Part shown: positions 13,743-27,480 of the stretch, piece after piece
Layout of the letters: each line of letters opens with the position of its first letter
How positions within the stretch are numbered: position 1 is the first letter of the stretch
Assembly: GCA_037074765.1 (NCBI GenBank)
Contig: JBAMDO010000047.1
Coordinates: 62,001 to 126,000 of the forward strand
Origin: Mansonella perstans
Lineage: Eukaryota > Nematoda > Chromadorea > Rhabditida > Onchocercidae
DNA length: 64,000 nucleotides
Reading direction: 5' to 3'
Translations under genes and position numbers: made by a program
The notes under the pieces: generated by a model
Databases searched by the model: none
Seen by the model: only the letters and a program-made list of their open reading frames with translations
Told to the model about the DNA's origin: nothing

Positions 13743-16700
13743 ATGTCTTTACGAAAGATATGCAAAAGTATATCACAAGCATTACCTGCAACAGTAGCTT
13801 GGTTATTGATAATTGTTTGCACGGGATGCTTTTTTTATTTGCTTGCACCAGCAATAATATTGCAATTCTCAGCTTGGGGCTATGTTATGTGTGCTCTCGA
13901 TGCTATTCTCTTTCTTTTTGTTATGTCCAATCTATTTATGGCAACGACAATTGATCCCGGAATTCATCCTCTCGGTTAGTTAAAATTAATTAATTAATTA
14001 ATTAAACGTAAGGAACTGATAAGGGATGAAAACATTTACTATTCATATCATTATCATTTATGAATTAATTTTTGTTAGGATTGGACAATAACAAGAATAA
14101 AAATCCTAATCAATGAGTAAATTGTACTGAATAGTTTTGGTTCCAGGTATCAAGGGCCTCTTTCATGGGATCCATACACAATCGCTACTGGACCCATAGT
14201 CATTTGCTTTTAATGTCCATAAAAGTTTTGATAATAGTTTATGATTTACTCAAACTACTTTTAGTATTTTCGTTCAAGTGTTTCTAGTTGAGTTGCTTAT
14301 AAATGTCAAATAGTTTGTTAGTGAAAAATGATCTATCGTTATAGCAAGTGCTGCGGAAGAAACGCAGTTGGATGATTTTCGTTCACCACTCTATAAAAAC
14401 GTGGAAATTAACGGTATCACGGTTCGTATGAAATGGTGTGTCACATGTAAATTCTATCGGCCGCCAAGAGCATCACACTGCTCCGTCTGTAATCGGCAAG
14501 TTGGCTTTTTTATTTTGTTTTTACTTTTGTTTTCTGTTTAAGTATATTTTTATATTTTAACGATCATTTAACTAAGATAATGCTGGATAATATAAATCTA
14601 AGATAATTATGTTTTTCATATGTTTTTCCAGTAGTAAACATCAGTCACTTAGTTTTCCAAAGTTCTTTTTTAGTTACATTCTTGCTTTAACTTGACAGCG
14701 TTTCTGAGAAACTGATATCTAACTGATAAAGAAAATGGTATAAAAAATGATGTCTAATATCGTAAAGCTGCTGTGTACTAGATGTGCGGGATACTAAACT
14801 ATTCAGTTAACTTAGCAAAATAGATTAGACTTTCTTTAAAGATTAAGCATTCTATTGTACTGATAAAATTCTGCTACCAAATTTTGTGTTTATTAATGCC
14901 TTATTTTTGATAATAAGCAGAAGTGAAGAATTTTAGATATTGATCAGTGGGTTTTCCCTATCCCTAGTATTCTTTTAAGAACGAAATCAGTGCTAATGTT
15001 ACTACTGTGCTTTATTTTCAGATGCATAGATGCTTTTGATCATCACTGTCCATGGGTACACAATTGCGTTGGTCGACGCAATTATCGTTATTTCTTCTTA
15101 TTTTTGTTTTTTCTTAGTCTGCATATGATTTGTGTTTTCTCGTTGGCTCTGAGTTATACAGTTATAAATAGGTCGGTTTCATGATTATTTCAAAAACAGA
15201 TATTTTATATAGCATTCCCTTTATTGAAAAGTTACAGATTAATTTATTTTTGTGAGGGATTTTGGAATATATTGCATAGATAATTGAAGCTTCTTACTTT
15301 GTAGGTGTATATTGCAGGACGAATTTGCTAACAAGGCCAAATCTGTGTTCAGTCGTTTTGATGACACTTTGTGTGTTGTTGGCGGTACCTGTAGTTGGAT
15401 TAACCGGTTTCCATGTTGTTTTAGTTGTTCGTGGTCGCACAACCAATGAACAGGTTCCAGCATATCTGCTTACATACTGTACCTCACATTTTAGTTTTTT
15501 TACTCATGGAATATGTTTTAGGTAACAGGGAAGTTTCGATCGGGGTATAATCCATTTACAATTGGTTGTTGGGGCAATGTTCGTCGTACCTTATGTGCAA
15601 GTCAATATCCTTCGTATGTGTTTTTTTTTCTTTTTTTTTTTTTTTTTTAAAATAATACAGCTGAAATATTTAGCAACAATGACTTAGTTATTTATATTCA
15701 ATTTTCATATGTATATGTAGTGCATTTCCCATGCACTTCGATTTACAGTGTTCGGTTAAGAAGTACAAACAGGAAGTTCATTTCTTTTAATGTCTGCACT
15801 TTTCTTTTCACTTCTCATTTATCAGAAAAATGTAAGAGTACTGACTGCAAAGCTTTCAGCATGGAAAGGATAGCAACAAAGAAAAGCCGAAAACGTAAAA
15901 AAGATTTTAAAGATGGGATACCATCCGTGATATATGTTCCTGATAAAAATTCTTTCTCAAAAGGAGATGGACTTATTAGAGTATGTACCCTTTTTTATTA
16001 TTTTTAAGCATTAAGCAAATATTTATGAATGTCAAATTCATGTGTGGAAGTTTTTATATTATTTGCGATATTTAAATCTTCAGATGCGTCAAGTTCCAGA
16101 GGATGACCAATCTGTGGACACTGGACTTTCGATGGGTCATTCGTTTCGCAAGGATTTTTTAGAGAAAGGATCAAAGTGTAATTTATTTGACGAGCAGGAC
16201 AATAAAAGTTTGCGTCGACAAAGCGCTATGTATCATGTAAGTGCATTAATTTAATTTGATTCACATTTTCGCATATTTCGAAGCATAAAGATTTCTGCTT
16301 ATTTGATAAAATTTTCTTATAAGATTTTGTTTGAGCGTACATTTTTGCTACAGATTAGTGTGAGTTCAATTTCTTACATATATGGACACAATCTAGTGCT
16401 TTTCGGTAATATTTTAAAGATTTATCACTTGTGCCTTGAAATATTATTAATTAAATTTTTTAAACGAATTTTTAGTGTTGCCTAGCTGCACTCCTTATTT
16501 CATTTAGTTATATTAACATTTGTAGCTGTAGCCATTGTGCTTTTTTATTAAACCGAAAGATAATTTTAGGCAGCGGTGGAGGAATTGATGCGTTCAGCGC
16601 ATAGTAAGATTACTACAGAATGCAGTACAAGCGATAATAGGATGTCCCCAGTGACCACTAATGACAAAGAATCAGTTTCATCACCGAGCGTCTTAAATGA

Positions 16701-16872
16701 TTTCGAGATGATTCATTCCGAAAGTATGTTTGCTAGTGTTAATTCAGATCCCGCTAGTGGTTTTCGTTTTGTCGAGAATGGTGGACAATTGATCGACAAG
16801 TCGAAACCTCTAAAATTCACTGATGCAGTGCGTATTCATGAAAGTCTCAGTGTTCACAATGTAAATTCATAA
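13743..16872 (+). CDS. dhhc-8: DHHC palmitoyltransferase, ZDHHC5/8 subfamily
   Basis: Membrane S-acyltransferase that transfers palmitate to protein cysteines. Eight exons: 13743-13974, 14345-14495, 15022-15171, 15318-15453, 15522-15613, 15749-15980, 16084-16236, 16570-16872; phases close to give 482 aa. Membrane segments: [20 protein letters not shown], one around [16 protein letters not shown], then the Cys-rich domain ([19 protein letters not shown]...), catalytic [20 protein letters not shown], and two more segments. Family motifs TTNEQ (TTxE) and [11 protein letters not shown] follow, as does [12 protein letters not shown], which is diagnostic of ZDHHC5/8 (recalled, not aligned). The cytosolic tail is basic (KKSRKRKKD), then Ser-rich, and shorter than the vertebrate tails. 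Exon 2 must use a GC donor (CG|GCAAGT) to join HCSVCNR to [16 protein letters not shown] 46 bp before the ATG is a likely spliced-leader acceptor. The gene symbol follows the presumed C. elegans orthologue. Confidence 0.93.
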
Positions 16873-17666
16873 TGTTGGTGTCTCCTTGTTCTCCTACTAT
16901 TTCCAAAAACTGTAGATTTTGTGTAGTACTACGAAGTTCACTTCAGGTTCGCTGTTAGCAATTCTTTTCTCTTGAGATATATATGACAAGTATGTTTATT
17001 AAGAGATTACGGAAGAGACTGGAAAGCTAAAGGACTTTATAATGTCTTTTTCATCCCCATAATCAAAAATTTTTCAACCCTTCATTTTACTGCTCACTTA
17101 TTATTGCATCTTTTTCATTCCAGAATCTGCCCCAAAGTATTTACTTTCTAACCACTAATTCTGACCACTTTGGATGACCTCAGTATAGCTTTTTTTAAAG
17201 ACCACCTTCCGCATTGTAATCACAATGTGCAATTTCCCGAACCTTAATAGTTTAATTTGGTTTCCTTTTAATATTTTTCTCATTCGATGTGTAGATACAT
17301 GTAGATGCAAGTTACTGATAATTTCTCAAATACTGCTAATTTTTAGTGCTTTTAGATGGGAAAGGATTGAGAACAAGGAACACAGCATTAAATGTGTTAG
17401 GATATACAATTATGTTCGAACATCTCCTATATTTAATTTTTTTTTTGCCTTATACATGCCAGTCATCAAGAAGTCTCGTAAACCATTTTTATTGCATATT
17501 TTGATTATTTTCTACTTTTTAATCTTATTGTATAGCTTCAGAGCTCCGTTTGCAGGGTGATACCTATCGTTTTCTCGTTTCTAACGCATTTCGCTTTCTA
17601 CCATTCTTTTTTTTTCACTAAAAAGCTATCCATTTATGTGAATTCTGAGTGTTGTGAAATGTAAGA
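16873..17666. other. 3' flank of the DHHC gene
   Basis: AT-rich sequence after the TAA of the DHHC gene, likely including its 3' UTR. No convincing ORF or RNA gene is visible. Confidence 0.5.
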
Positions 17667-20600
17667 GTCCATACTGCAATAGTTTAAAATTCTGAAATTG
17701 TTTTCCTTATCAAACAAATTGCTGCAAAATTGAAAGTTTCTTTGAGATGAGATTTTGTCATATTTCGCCTCTTTGTATTTTCTGAAAGTTGATCCCTTAT
17801 AGTGATAAAACTTTTCATTTTATTAAATTCTTTCGTAAATAGAAATTCTTGATTAAATCGTACAGGCTCTCTCTGTATGATCTCGATCATTCCATGTAAC
17901 ACGAAAGGAGATATTGCAGCTTTGCAATCTGTACCATTTAAGTTTTCAACTTGCAGTCTGTTATGTATTTGTCAGCATAACTTTTCTTTGAATAGTTGTC
18001 ATCAATTATGTCATGACTTGTTGATGTTTGAGTTGGAAAGCAGTTTGTTCAGTTTTTTTTTTTTTTTTTTTTTTTTTTATATATATGCTGAATTCTTAAT
18101 TATGAGTTTTATTGTCACAAAAAGTTCAACTGTGGTTTCAGTGAAAAATTTTGATTTTTTGCTCTGTTATTATTCTTCTTAAAGCATATGCATCGATTTT
18201 ATTAAATTAATCAGTGTTTAGGAAGTGTGAGAAAGGTGAAAGGGAATTGTTATAATTTATATCCAAAGAAATCCCATATTTGGGTTTGTTTTAAATGTGG
18301 ATTTGTGATTTTTATTTTTAAATGCAGATATGTAATTTTCATTCTTACTTTTAATGCTTCTTGAAGTGACATTTATAGCTTTTTTCTTGGAGATTTTTCT
18401 GAATTCTATCTACGGTTTTCCGGTTGTGGCTTCTTAAAATTTCATTGAACAGTATGCAGTTCTGAGTGATTTTTTTCTTTAGTTGCTAAAATGAAATGAG
18501 TTAGATATATACAGAAATGTTTGCTTTCTTTGAGTATCTGATTAACGGGTCATTGACTAGCGTGCTTATTTACTTTTCGCTTTGTTACATATATTATAGA
18601 TACTTTAAAGCAGTATGAACACAGTATCTGTAATTTTTATTTACTTTTTGAATGTTTTATCTTTTGGCTATGCCATTACTTTTGCGTTGTCATACATATG
18701 TGCTTTCAGTATAGTGTACAGAACATCCTTTTAGCTTTTTTTTTTTCAAATGATCAAATTTCATCAACAAGATAACAATCGACAGGTTTCGATTCTGTCC
18801 GAAAAAAAAAAATTGACAATTATTTTGGCTATCTTTATAAATAATAGGTAAAACGCTTACAAATCTTATTGAATAGCAGGAATTTAAATTATCTTAAATA
18901 CTTTATTAATCTTATAGCTTAAAATCATAGATCAAAACGTACTTTTATTAATGAGAATATCTGGCATTCTAAAATTAGTATTATAACATCTTTGTATTTC
19001 ATAAATTTTACCCATTCTAGTGACCGTATCGGAAGAATTTGCTTAGTTATAAAAAAAAAAAAAATTTTGTGGATGAATGACTTATGGATTTTGGGATATT
19101 GTTACGAATTGGATTTGGATTATACAACTTGCTATAGTTTCATTACAGTCCAGATACCAATTATAATAGCACTATGTTTGAAATTAATACCAATTATTAT
19201 AGTAGAACAATAAGTGAAATATGTAAGTATTATTATAACAAATTGAAAAATAGGATTAAGGAGGATTATCATGGAGGTAATGAGCATACAAGAAAAAGGT
19301 TTGGAGAATGTTTGGAGAATTAAGAACTTACGAAAGAATAGTAGCAGTAGTAAGAAGTGCTGAAGTTGAAACAGATACAGGGATTAATTTAAGCGGAATT
19401 AGAATGTCTATATGTATATCTTGGAGTTTATGTTTAATGGAGCAATGAATTGGCCAAAGGTTGCTAAAAGTTATAACGAAGTAACGATGCTCCATATATT
19501 ATAGTGTCGTTGACATATTTGTTTCCAAAAATGGGCTCGATTCATGATTTTCCAAAAACAAAAAGACACAGTACGACAAATTATCATGAATCATATAAGT
19601 AACAATTTCGGTGTTAAGCGCTTCGCAACTTTAAAAACAAAGTAATAAATTACTAAGTGACATTTTGCAATTAATCAAGTCTTATAGAAATGATCATAGC
19701 ACAATATGATTTGCCGTGTACCAAAAATTTTATTGTACAATTATTTCGGTTTTTCCGAAAATCCGACCATAAAAATGGTCTCATTATTTTTCATTACTTT
19801 CTTGAATGTGAGATTCATTTTTCAGGCTCCCTTTTCAAGAATGAAAATTTTTTTCCATTGCAATTTTTTCCACTATAGCTAGTACATAGATTACCATTCG
19901 AGAAACAATTGATAGGTCGATGAAATAATTAGCTTTTACTTGATGGTACACCTAAAAAATCTTCACATCTGTGCTTTGATCCTTACGCATCATTTAAAGT
20001 TTAATGAGCAAACAGATGATTTTTACAAGAATTCAGCGGATAAAGAGTTAGCAATATCCGTAACAAGAAGGTCGTTTGATATTATTTCCGACACAAAATG
20101 ATTAATTTTAATAAATTAATTTAATAAAAACTGATTAATTTAATAAAATCGGTGCATATGCTTTAAAGAGAATAATAACAGAGCAAAAAATCAAAATTTT
20201 TCACTGAAACCACAGTTGAACTTTTTGTGACAATAAAACTCATAATTAAGGATTCAACATATATAAAAAAAAAAAAAAAAACTGGACCAACTGCTTTCCA
20301 ACTCAAACATCAACAAGTCATGACATAATTGATGACAACTATTCAAAGAAAAGTTATGCTGACAAATACATTACAGACTGCAAGTGAAAACTTAAGTGGT
20401 ACAGATTGCAAAGCTGCAATATCTCCTTTCGTGTTACATGGAATGATCGAGATCATACAGAGAGAGCCTGTACGATTTAATCAAGAATTTCTATTTACGA
20501 AAGAATTTAATAAAATGAAAAGTTTTATCACTATAAGGGATCAATTTTCAGAAAATACAAAGAGGCGAAATATGACAAAATCTCATCCCAAAGAAACTTT

Positions 20601-20667
20601 CAATTTTGCAGCAATTTGTTTGATAAGGAAAACAATTTCAGAATTTTAAACTATTGCAGTATGGACT
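17667..20667. repeat. Inverted repeat, ~545-bp arms around a ~1.9-kb spacer
   Basis: The left arm (17667 to about 18213) is the reverse complement of the right arm (about 20127-20667), with only a few percent mismatch, a poly-T/poly-A length difference near 18054-18078 and 20262-20280, and single-base indels. Both arms carry the same ORF fragment (MIEIIQREPVRFNQEF... to ...RKTISEF), reading outward from the spacer. A one-base indel shifts the frame upstream of that Met, and the substitutions seen change amino acids, so coding constraint is not evident. I see no transposase and no clear target-site duplication. It could be a foldback/MITE-like element, a recent inverted duplication, or an assembly artefact. 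The spacer itself shows no recognisable gene. Confidence 0.8.
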
Positions 20668-23441
20668 GCAAAAGTTGAACTTTTCCACAAATGTGTTATG
20701 TTATGGCCATATTCGTAAATTTCTGCTTGGTTGTTTAATTTAAGCATTATAAACAAAACATGCGAATGATTTTGGAATCATATTATATTAAAACTAACTT
20801 ATTTTGAAATTATATTATATTAAAACTAACTTAATTGAATTAACATTTTTGACAAATTTCAACCTGATTTATTGATAAATTCTAATTTGCATTCATTGTA
20901 TTACTCAAAAAAACATAATTATTGGAAGCTATTGAATACAAAATAAAATATACAATTAATTTTATTAGCTTTTAACAATTAAACATTGATGATAAATGTA
21001 ATTAGATAAAGATTTAGGATGAATGAAGAAAAAAAATTTAGAATAGATAATTAGATAAAGATTTAGCATAATTTTATCATTTAACATTGATGAAAAATAA
21101 GGAATGTTAGGTGAAAAGGTTAAAGATTAATACAATTGGCTGCATCTCCCATGGGTGGTAATTTTTTTTTGTTTTGATGAAAAACAAATTTTTACGATAT
21201 TTTGCATTTAAATGCATTGCTAAAATATGCATAACTTTTTTTTTTTTTTTATCACATGATAATTACTGCTTGTAATTAGATAATTGAAAGGGAATTAGAT
21301 TTCTCTTATACAAGTGTTAACAGTAATATAAGACAATAAACTTCACTTGGCTACTTATTAAATCATTATGTTTTGCAGAACAGATTCGTTTTTGCAAGGA
21401 CAGAAGAGGACGGTGCTATAAAAGCTTCCTATATCCGCTGTGAAACTTATTAGTGATCGTATTGTAGTTGTGTAAACCAGAGGTTTGCAGTGACAAGTGT
21501 AAGCAAGGGACATTATTAATGGTAAGGTATCACCTCAGTGTATCATCTCAGTGATAGTACCTAAAAATGAATCTTACCAGGAAAGAAAGAAAGAATCGAG
21601 AAATCTTATTGCCTCTCAGTTATTCATTTATATCATTACTGTTTTTATTTTTTTTTTTTTTGTGTTCATTATCGATAAGTATACTTTACTTATCTTTCAT
21701 CTTCTATATAAAAATTTGCTAAACAGTTATTAGGCTTATTTTGTATTATACTATTATAATTTTGAAAATTCTCTCTTTAAAGCATTTAAAAAAAAAAATG
21801 ATAGTGATACTATGAGAGATTACGACAACTAGAATATATTATAAGTATTTTGAAGGATTTCTTTTTACGTTTTAAACTTTTAAAGAAAACAATGCTATGA
21901 AGAAATTACAATACTTATTTATAAGGCACACACTGATCTAATCTTGCAAATCAAAAACGATCAAAATAATTTTCTTAAAAAGTTTCAGTTCCTGAAAAAT
22001 TAGGATGTTATTCAGACTGTTTTCCTAACATTTTAAACTTTGATAAATGATATAAGGCCATATGGCAGATTATCACATAAGGTTATAGGGCATTGTAAAA
22101 TGTGAGATCCTTCTACTGTTGTTTTTTTGAAGATGTCTTCTTGAAGAAACTTTTCTTCTCAAAGATTTCTACTTTTACAACAGTTGAAAAATTTACTTTA
22201 GTTTTCAAAACTAAATCAGTTCGTGCATGGAATTGTGATACGAGCTTTTTGGTAAAAACAATCTTTGATGCTTTATTACATTTGATTATTTATTAAACAG
22301 TAATTACTTATTGTGAAGATTTATATTATTGTCAACTCCCAGTCTCCCTTTATTTGCAAATGATTGATATGAGAAAAAAAAAAAAGTGATGTACATATGT
22401 TATTATCAAATTTTCAGCAATTAATTTTTGATTTATATTGACTACAGTAATTAAATCGATATGAAAATTGATGATAAGTAATCATTTACAATGGGTCTGT
22501 ATAGATCTAACTATGTGCGAATGTTATCATAACAGTTATCCGGTTTTATAAAATGAACAAAATCAAGAGAGTGACAAAAAATAAGTTTTTTCATAAAACG
22601 ACACGCTGTATCCGAAAAACTTCCCTTCCCTTCTACTTTGTACCTTTGTCATCATATTTGATGAGTGATGATGACAGAATGAAGCAGTATGACATTTTTT
22701 CGTAAAAGAGACTCTCATCATCTACCCATCACCATATTTTTCTATTTAAATTCATTTACCTGCTCAGCGAAATTGTTGCTTTCACTTATTTTTTATCTCC
22801 TTTCTTCTTTCTTTTCTTTCCGAAGAAATTTATTACGAATCTAATTTATAGTTATGTAATAATTTGATCCATTCTTGTCCACTGACTTCATTTAAGTTCA
22901 AATAAAGCTTCATAATGCAAAAAGAAAATGCGCAAGATGAAAGAATATAATATAAAATTGGGAATGAAATTTTTTAATGATTATTTCTGCATAAAAAAAT
23001 TATTTCCTCTCTTGCTGCCATTTTACTTTAAATTTCTAACATATATTATTATTCTGGTGACGCAGGAACCGGGTTATATTGTCTTTATAGTTTTATTGAG
23101 TTTTGAGCATATTTCCGAAAATTTTCATTAAAATCTAAATTATTAAGTAATGCTTATGTTGAAATTGATTTCAGTAATATTTATCAATTGTTCAATAAAA
23201 TGTTTTTCCCTCCTTTTTAAAATTTGATTTTATAAAATTTAGGTACGTTCAAAAATGCATTTTTTGTTTCAATTTAATTTCCAAACAACTAAAAATGTTA
23301 AATTCAGAATTATTTGAAATAATTAAATAATTGGGCAATTATTGGTTACTTTTTCAATTTTAAATTATTGTTTAATTTTACATTATTAACGTTTGCAAAA
23401 AAAATTTCAACCATTTGTTAAGAATTGTGCAAGAAGTTGAA
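20668..23441. other. Intergenic region upstream of the adenylating-reductase gene
   Basis: About 2.8 kb of AT-rich sequence. A slightly GC-richer, non-open patch lies at about 21378-21560. The last 20-30 bases include a CCATTTGTTAAG-type possible leader acceptor before the ATG at 23442. I see no gene in it. Confidence 0.5.
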
Positions 23442-26400
23442 ATGTCAACACTGGTAGAATTGTTTCGCAAGGCAAGCAATCAAGCAACGTTGAAATCAAA
23501 AATTGTCGTTCGTGATGGTGAAACAAATTGGACGTTGGATGAATTGGACATGATGTCGGAAAATCTGGCAAAACATTTCGTGGAAACATATGGAGCTAAG
23601 AGAGGAGACTGTATCGGCATCTATATGAAGAAATGCGCATTTTATGTGCTAGCTTATACGGCAGCCCTAAAAGCTGGTCAGCCACTGCTCTTATTGGAAT
23701 ATCTGAATCTTGAAGTTAGGAACGTGACAGTTTCTTCTCTGATCATTTCATGAAATAAAAAAATGCTAATGCAAGTAATTTAAGTTTTACATCACAAATG
23801 ATAGCAATTGTGGTATTCCATTTTAAACGATTAATAACTAATGAAAACAACTGTGGTCTTAATCGCAAATTACAACTAAGGTCATACCTCACAAACCTCA
23901 CAAAAAAAAGCCAAGATCATAGATTGCAAATGATAGTAGCTAAAGTCAAAAATAATAGTAATCGCAATCGTGATTACAAATGACAATAAGGGAGGTAATA
24001 CATTACAAATAATAGCTAAGGTCATGCATTGCAAATGATTTTAACTGAGGCCATGTATCATTCTATACATGTATCTATCATAGCCTATCATGCATCTACC
24101 ATTCTGATCTCAGATTTGTCAAAAATATGCTATTAGTAAATTTCATTTGATGTGTTTAAAATTTGTTTCCATCTGACATTTGTTAATATAATAGAGTGTT
24201 AATTCTATCAATGAATACGAAAAATTCAATTAAAATTAAAAAATAAGTTGAAAAATTATTGCTATTTAGTAATTTCTATTAGCCATTTTTCTATTATTTT
24301 TCTATTGGGGAACTTCTATTAGCCATTTTTAGTGAAATCATGCAACTGTAAATTTCTAAAATATCTTAATATTTATAGGTTGCGCTTATCTTCCTTTAGA
24401 CGTCTCTTATCCGCAAACTTTGTTGATTGAAATTATCAAGGAAATTAAACCAGTGGTCATTTGTTCAATACCGGAAATTGCTAGTCTTCTTACCGGTAAA
24501 GCAAATGTTTGTAAACTTGTTTCTGCCAGAATTTTCACTAAAATTCTACGATTTACGATATTAGTCATTATTTTTTTATGCATAATTTTTTCAATGCCGG
24601 CTTTTTCTTCTTTTTTTGGCCTTTTGAATTTTCGATTTTAGACTTGGCACCAATGTATATATTTGGCTCCTCACTTCCTAATCCATCACAGTCCATTAAA
24701 CTACCTGAAGTTGGTCCTGATGATCGAGCTTATATTGTTTATAGCTCTGGTACTACTGGAAAACCAAAAGGTATTCCCCTCTTTTTTCTTTCGAATCAAT
24801 AATGCAATACTCGCAGTGCTAATCTAATAAATTCATATCGATTAAAATTAAATTTCTGAACAATTCAGAATGAAATTACTAGTATAAATATAATGAATCT
24901 AATTCTTAACACTTTTAAGCCGTGTATATTTCTGAAAATTTCTCAACATCTCAATAAATTAGCAAAAAGAAAATAAGATTGAAGTTACCGGATTTTCTCA
25001 GGTATCGAATGTCCACATCGTGGTGCTGTCTTCTCGTATGAATATCGATTTACCAAATATCCGTATGCGGAAAATGAACGGGAAGCTTGCAATGTATTCT
25101 TTGTTTGGGAGATGTTCAGACCGATTCTTCAAGGTTTATGTGATTAGAATTTGGGTTTTCCAATCGATCATTAAGCTACTTTATGCTGGTCATTCATAAA
25201 ATATCTGCAAAATTATAAGCGAAGTGATACTTTTATAAAATCGAAATTTCCTGAAAAAAATGATTTAAAAATTATTTCATTACATTATGAAATTTTCAAT
25301 ATTGATTAAATTGAACAGGCTTCTTTGTACAGTGAGTTATGTCGAAAATGAATGATGAATTACGGTAAGGTAAAATTATATGTAATTTGAATAAATATAT
25401 AGAAATTGATATAGAAGTTGATAAAAGTTAATATGAAAATCTTAGTTGATATAGAAATTTTATAATTTTCAACAACCAAATGTCTACTATTCCATCATGA
25501 TGTAACTCGTCCTATCAAGAAAACAAGTGCAGTATAAAATTCAGGAGTTGAAATGTATGTGATACCAGACAACGTCATTTACGGCTTACCACAATTATGC
25601 CATTTCCTGAGTACCCACAAGATTACAAGAATGTTGTTTACTCCATCATTGTTAGAAGCTGTCTTCGATACTCATTCCGATGAAGCAATCCGTTCCACAT
25701 TCAGTACTTTCCGGTATCATTTCAAATCATGATTTACGATATTAGAGATTTTTGTACAGTTAAAATTTATTCTTTTGCCATTTGGGAAAGTAAATCTGAG
25801 ATTTCCAAAAGTTCTTTTTACTCACTTATGTATCCAAACACAGCCTATCCTATTCGTAAATTCGTCGCTATTCGTACAACGCATTATATTTGATGCTATT
25901 TGGATCTTCTTGATAAATCAATTAACCTCAACCTCAAAATTCCTAACTTTCAGGACAATCTTGTTGTGTGGTGAAGTAGTCACATATACCTTACTGAAAC
26001 GAATCATTAATACCTTACCCAAAGTAGAGGTAGGTTTTCTTTATATGCTTTTTTCCAAAATAAGTTTATTTTTGCGGACAAGAAATAGAGTAGAAATTGT
26101 CTAATATCTTCTCTTCAAAAATACTATTTGACTTTCTAATACTTTCTTTACTTACAAACTTTTGGCAATATGGCAATAACATTCGTCAGAGATTGAAGTA
26201 ATTTTGTCTAATTAACTAAATGGAAACAGTGTTCAGATCTTGAATTTGTACAGTGTTTCCGAGTGTCATGATGTGTCGTATTCAAACCTCACAGAGGTTT
26301 TTTACAACCAACCGTCCAGAAAGTATGCTCCCGTCGGACAAGTAATCCCTGGAGTGAAGGTTGCTGTCATTGATTTTTCCGAGGGATTCAAAGAAGTACC

Positions 26401-27480
26401 AATGGGGGTTCCGGGAGAGGTAAGCTATTTTTTATATTAGATTCAAAATCTTATTATCCAATTCGCTGAAATGATATTTCCTCATTTTTACTCTATTCAA
26501 AAAAAAAGAATTGTTATCGCGGAAAAAAAATGACTTCTTATCATTTCTAAAAAGTCGTCGTGACACTTTCTTTGAGAAATTTTTTCAAAGTATGTAAATT
26601 CTGATATGTACACTTGAGTTTATTTAAATTAATTAATTACAGTCATATGTTCCAGATTGTTGTGGGTGGACCAACATTAGCAATCGGGTATATTAATCGA
26701 CCTGAGTTAAATCAACATCGCTTTATCATTGTACCAGATGAACTGAAAGATAAGTTGGGTGATCGTTTGTATAGAACAGGTGATTGGGGATATTTACTTC
26801 CTAATTCAATTTTGGAAATTTGTGGACGATGTGATACGATGGTGAAAATTCGTGGTTACAGCATTGAAATTCTAGTTTGTTTTTAAATTACAAAATTTTC
26901 ATTATATTATTATAAATTAAAGAGAATTCCATCCTTAAATTTTAATTTCTCCTATTTAGAACTTGAATAGTTTAATTTCATTTTCATAGGAAAGTTGATA
27001 TAGAAATTTTAGGCTGTGGAATCAGTAATTTTGGAATTACCTTACGTAAAATCATGTGTGGTGGTAAGTATTGGATCAGAAGGAGAAGACAAACAGCTTG
27101 CAGCATATGTTGTATTAAAGGAGGATGTAACCAGGAAACAAATGAGAGCCGATTTAAAAAAACAATTGCCTTTCTATATGGTCCCCAACTATTACATTTT
27201 TCTATCCAGGTATATGAAATTTTGTCAAAATATAATCTAGTTACTAGACCTAAATGAATTATTAACAAAATATGCAAAAAGCATGTAGAAACAAAGTTAA
27301 ATGTCGCCTAAAGAAGCAAAAGTGAAGATAAAAATGGATAATTTATCAAAATACATTAAAGTAGAAAGTTTTTTACTTACAATTTGTAGGTAATATAATA
27401 TTTTCAAAGTATACACTGGAAAAACTTTACAGTTTACCAGTAGTGCCAGCATCATCAAAAATTGACAAAAATGCCTTACC
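23442..27480 (+). other. Adenylation domain of the A-T-R enzyme
   Basis: Covers exons 1 to the start of exon 10. Core motif A3 is SSGTTGKPKG. The A4 region reads NVFFVWEMFRP where amino-acid-activating domains have FDxSVWE, so the aspartate that binds the alpha-amino group is replaced by a hydrophobic residue. A5 reads YSVSE instead of YGPTE. In A8 the usual GYRIE is GYSIE. The A10 lysine is kept (SKIDKNALP). The catalytic set therefore looks intact, while the substrate pocket is unlike a standard amino-acid activator. Confidence 0.8.

Noticed and set aside
15239..15463. Minus-strand ORF opposite the DHHC gene
   Set aside because: Shadow of exon 4, whose plus-strand frame carries the ZDHHC5/8 motifs.
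17684..17902. Conserved small protein encoded in both arms of the inverted repeat
   Set aside because: An upstream one-base indel shifts the frame between arms, and the substitutions seen change amino acids; similarity is explained by DNA duplication.
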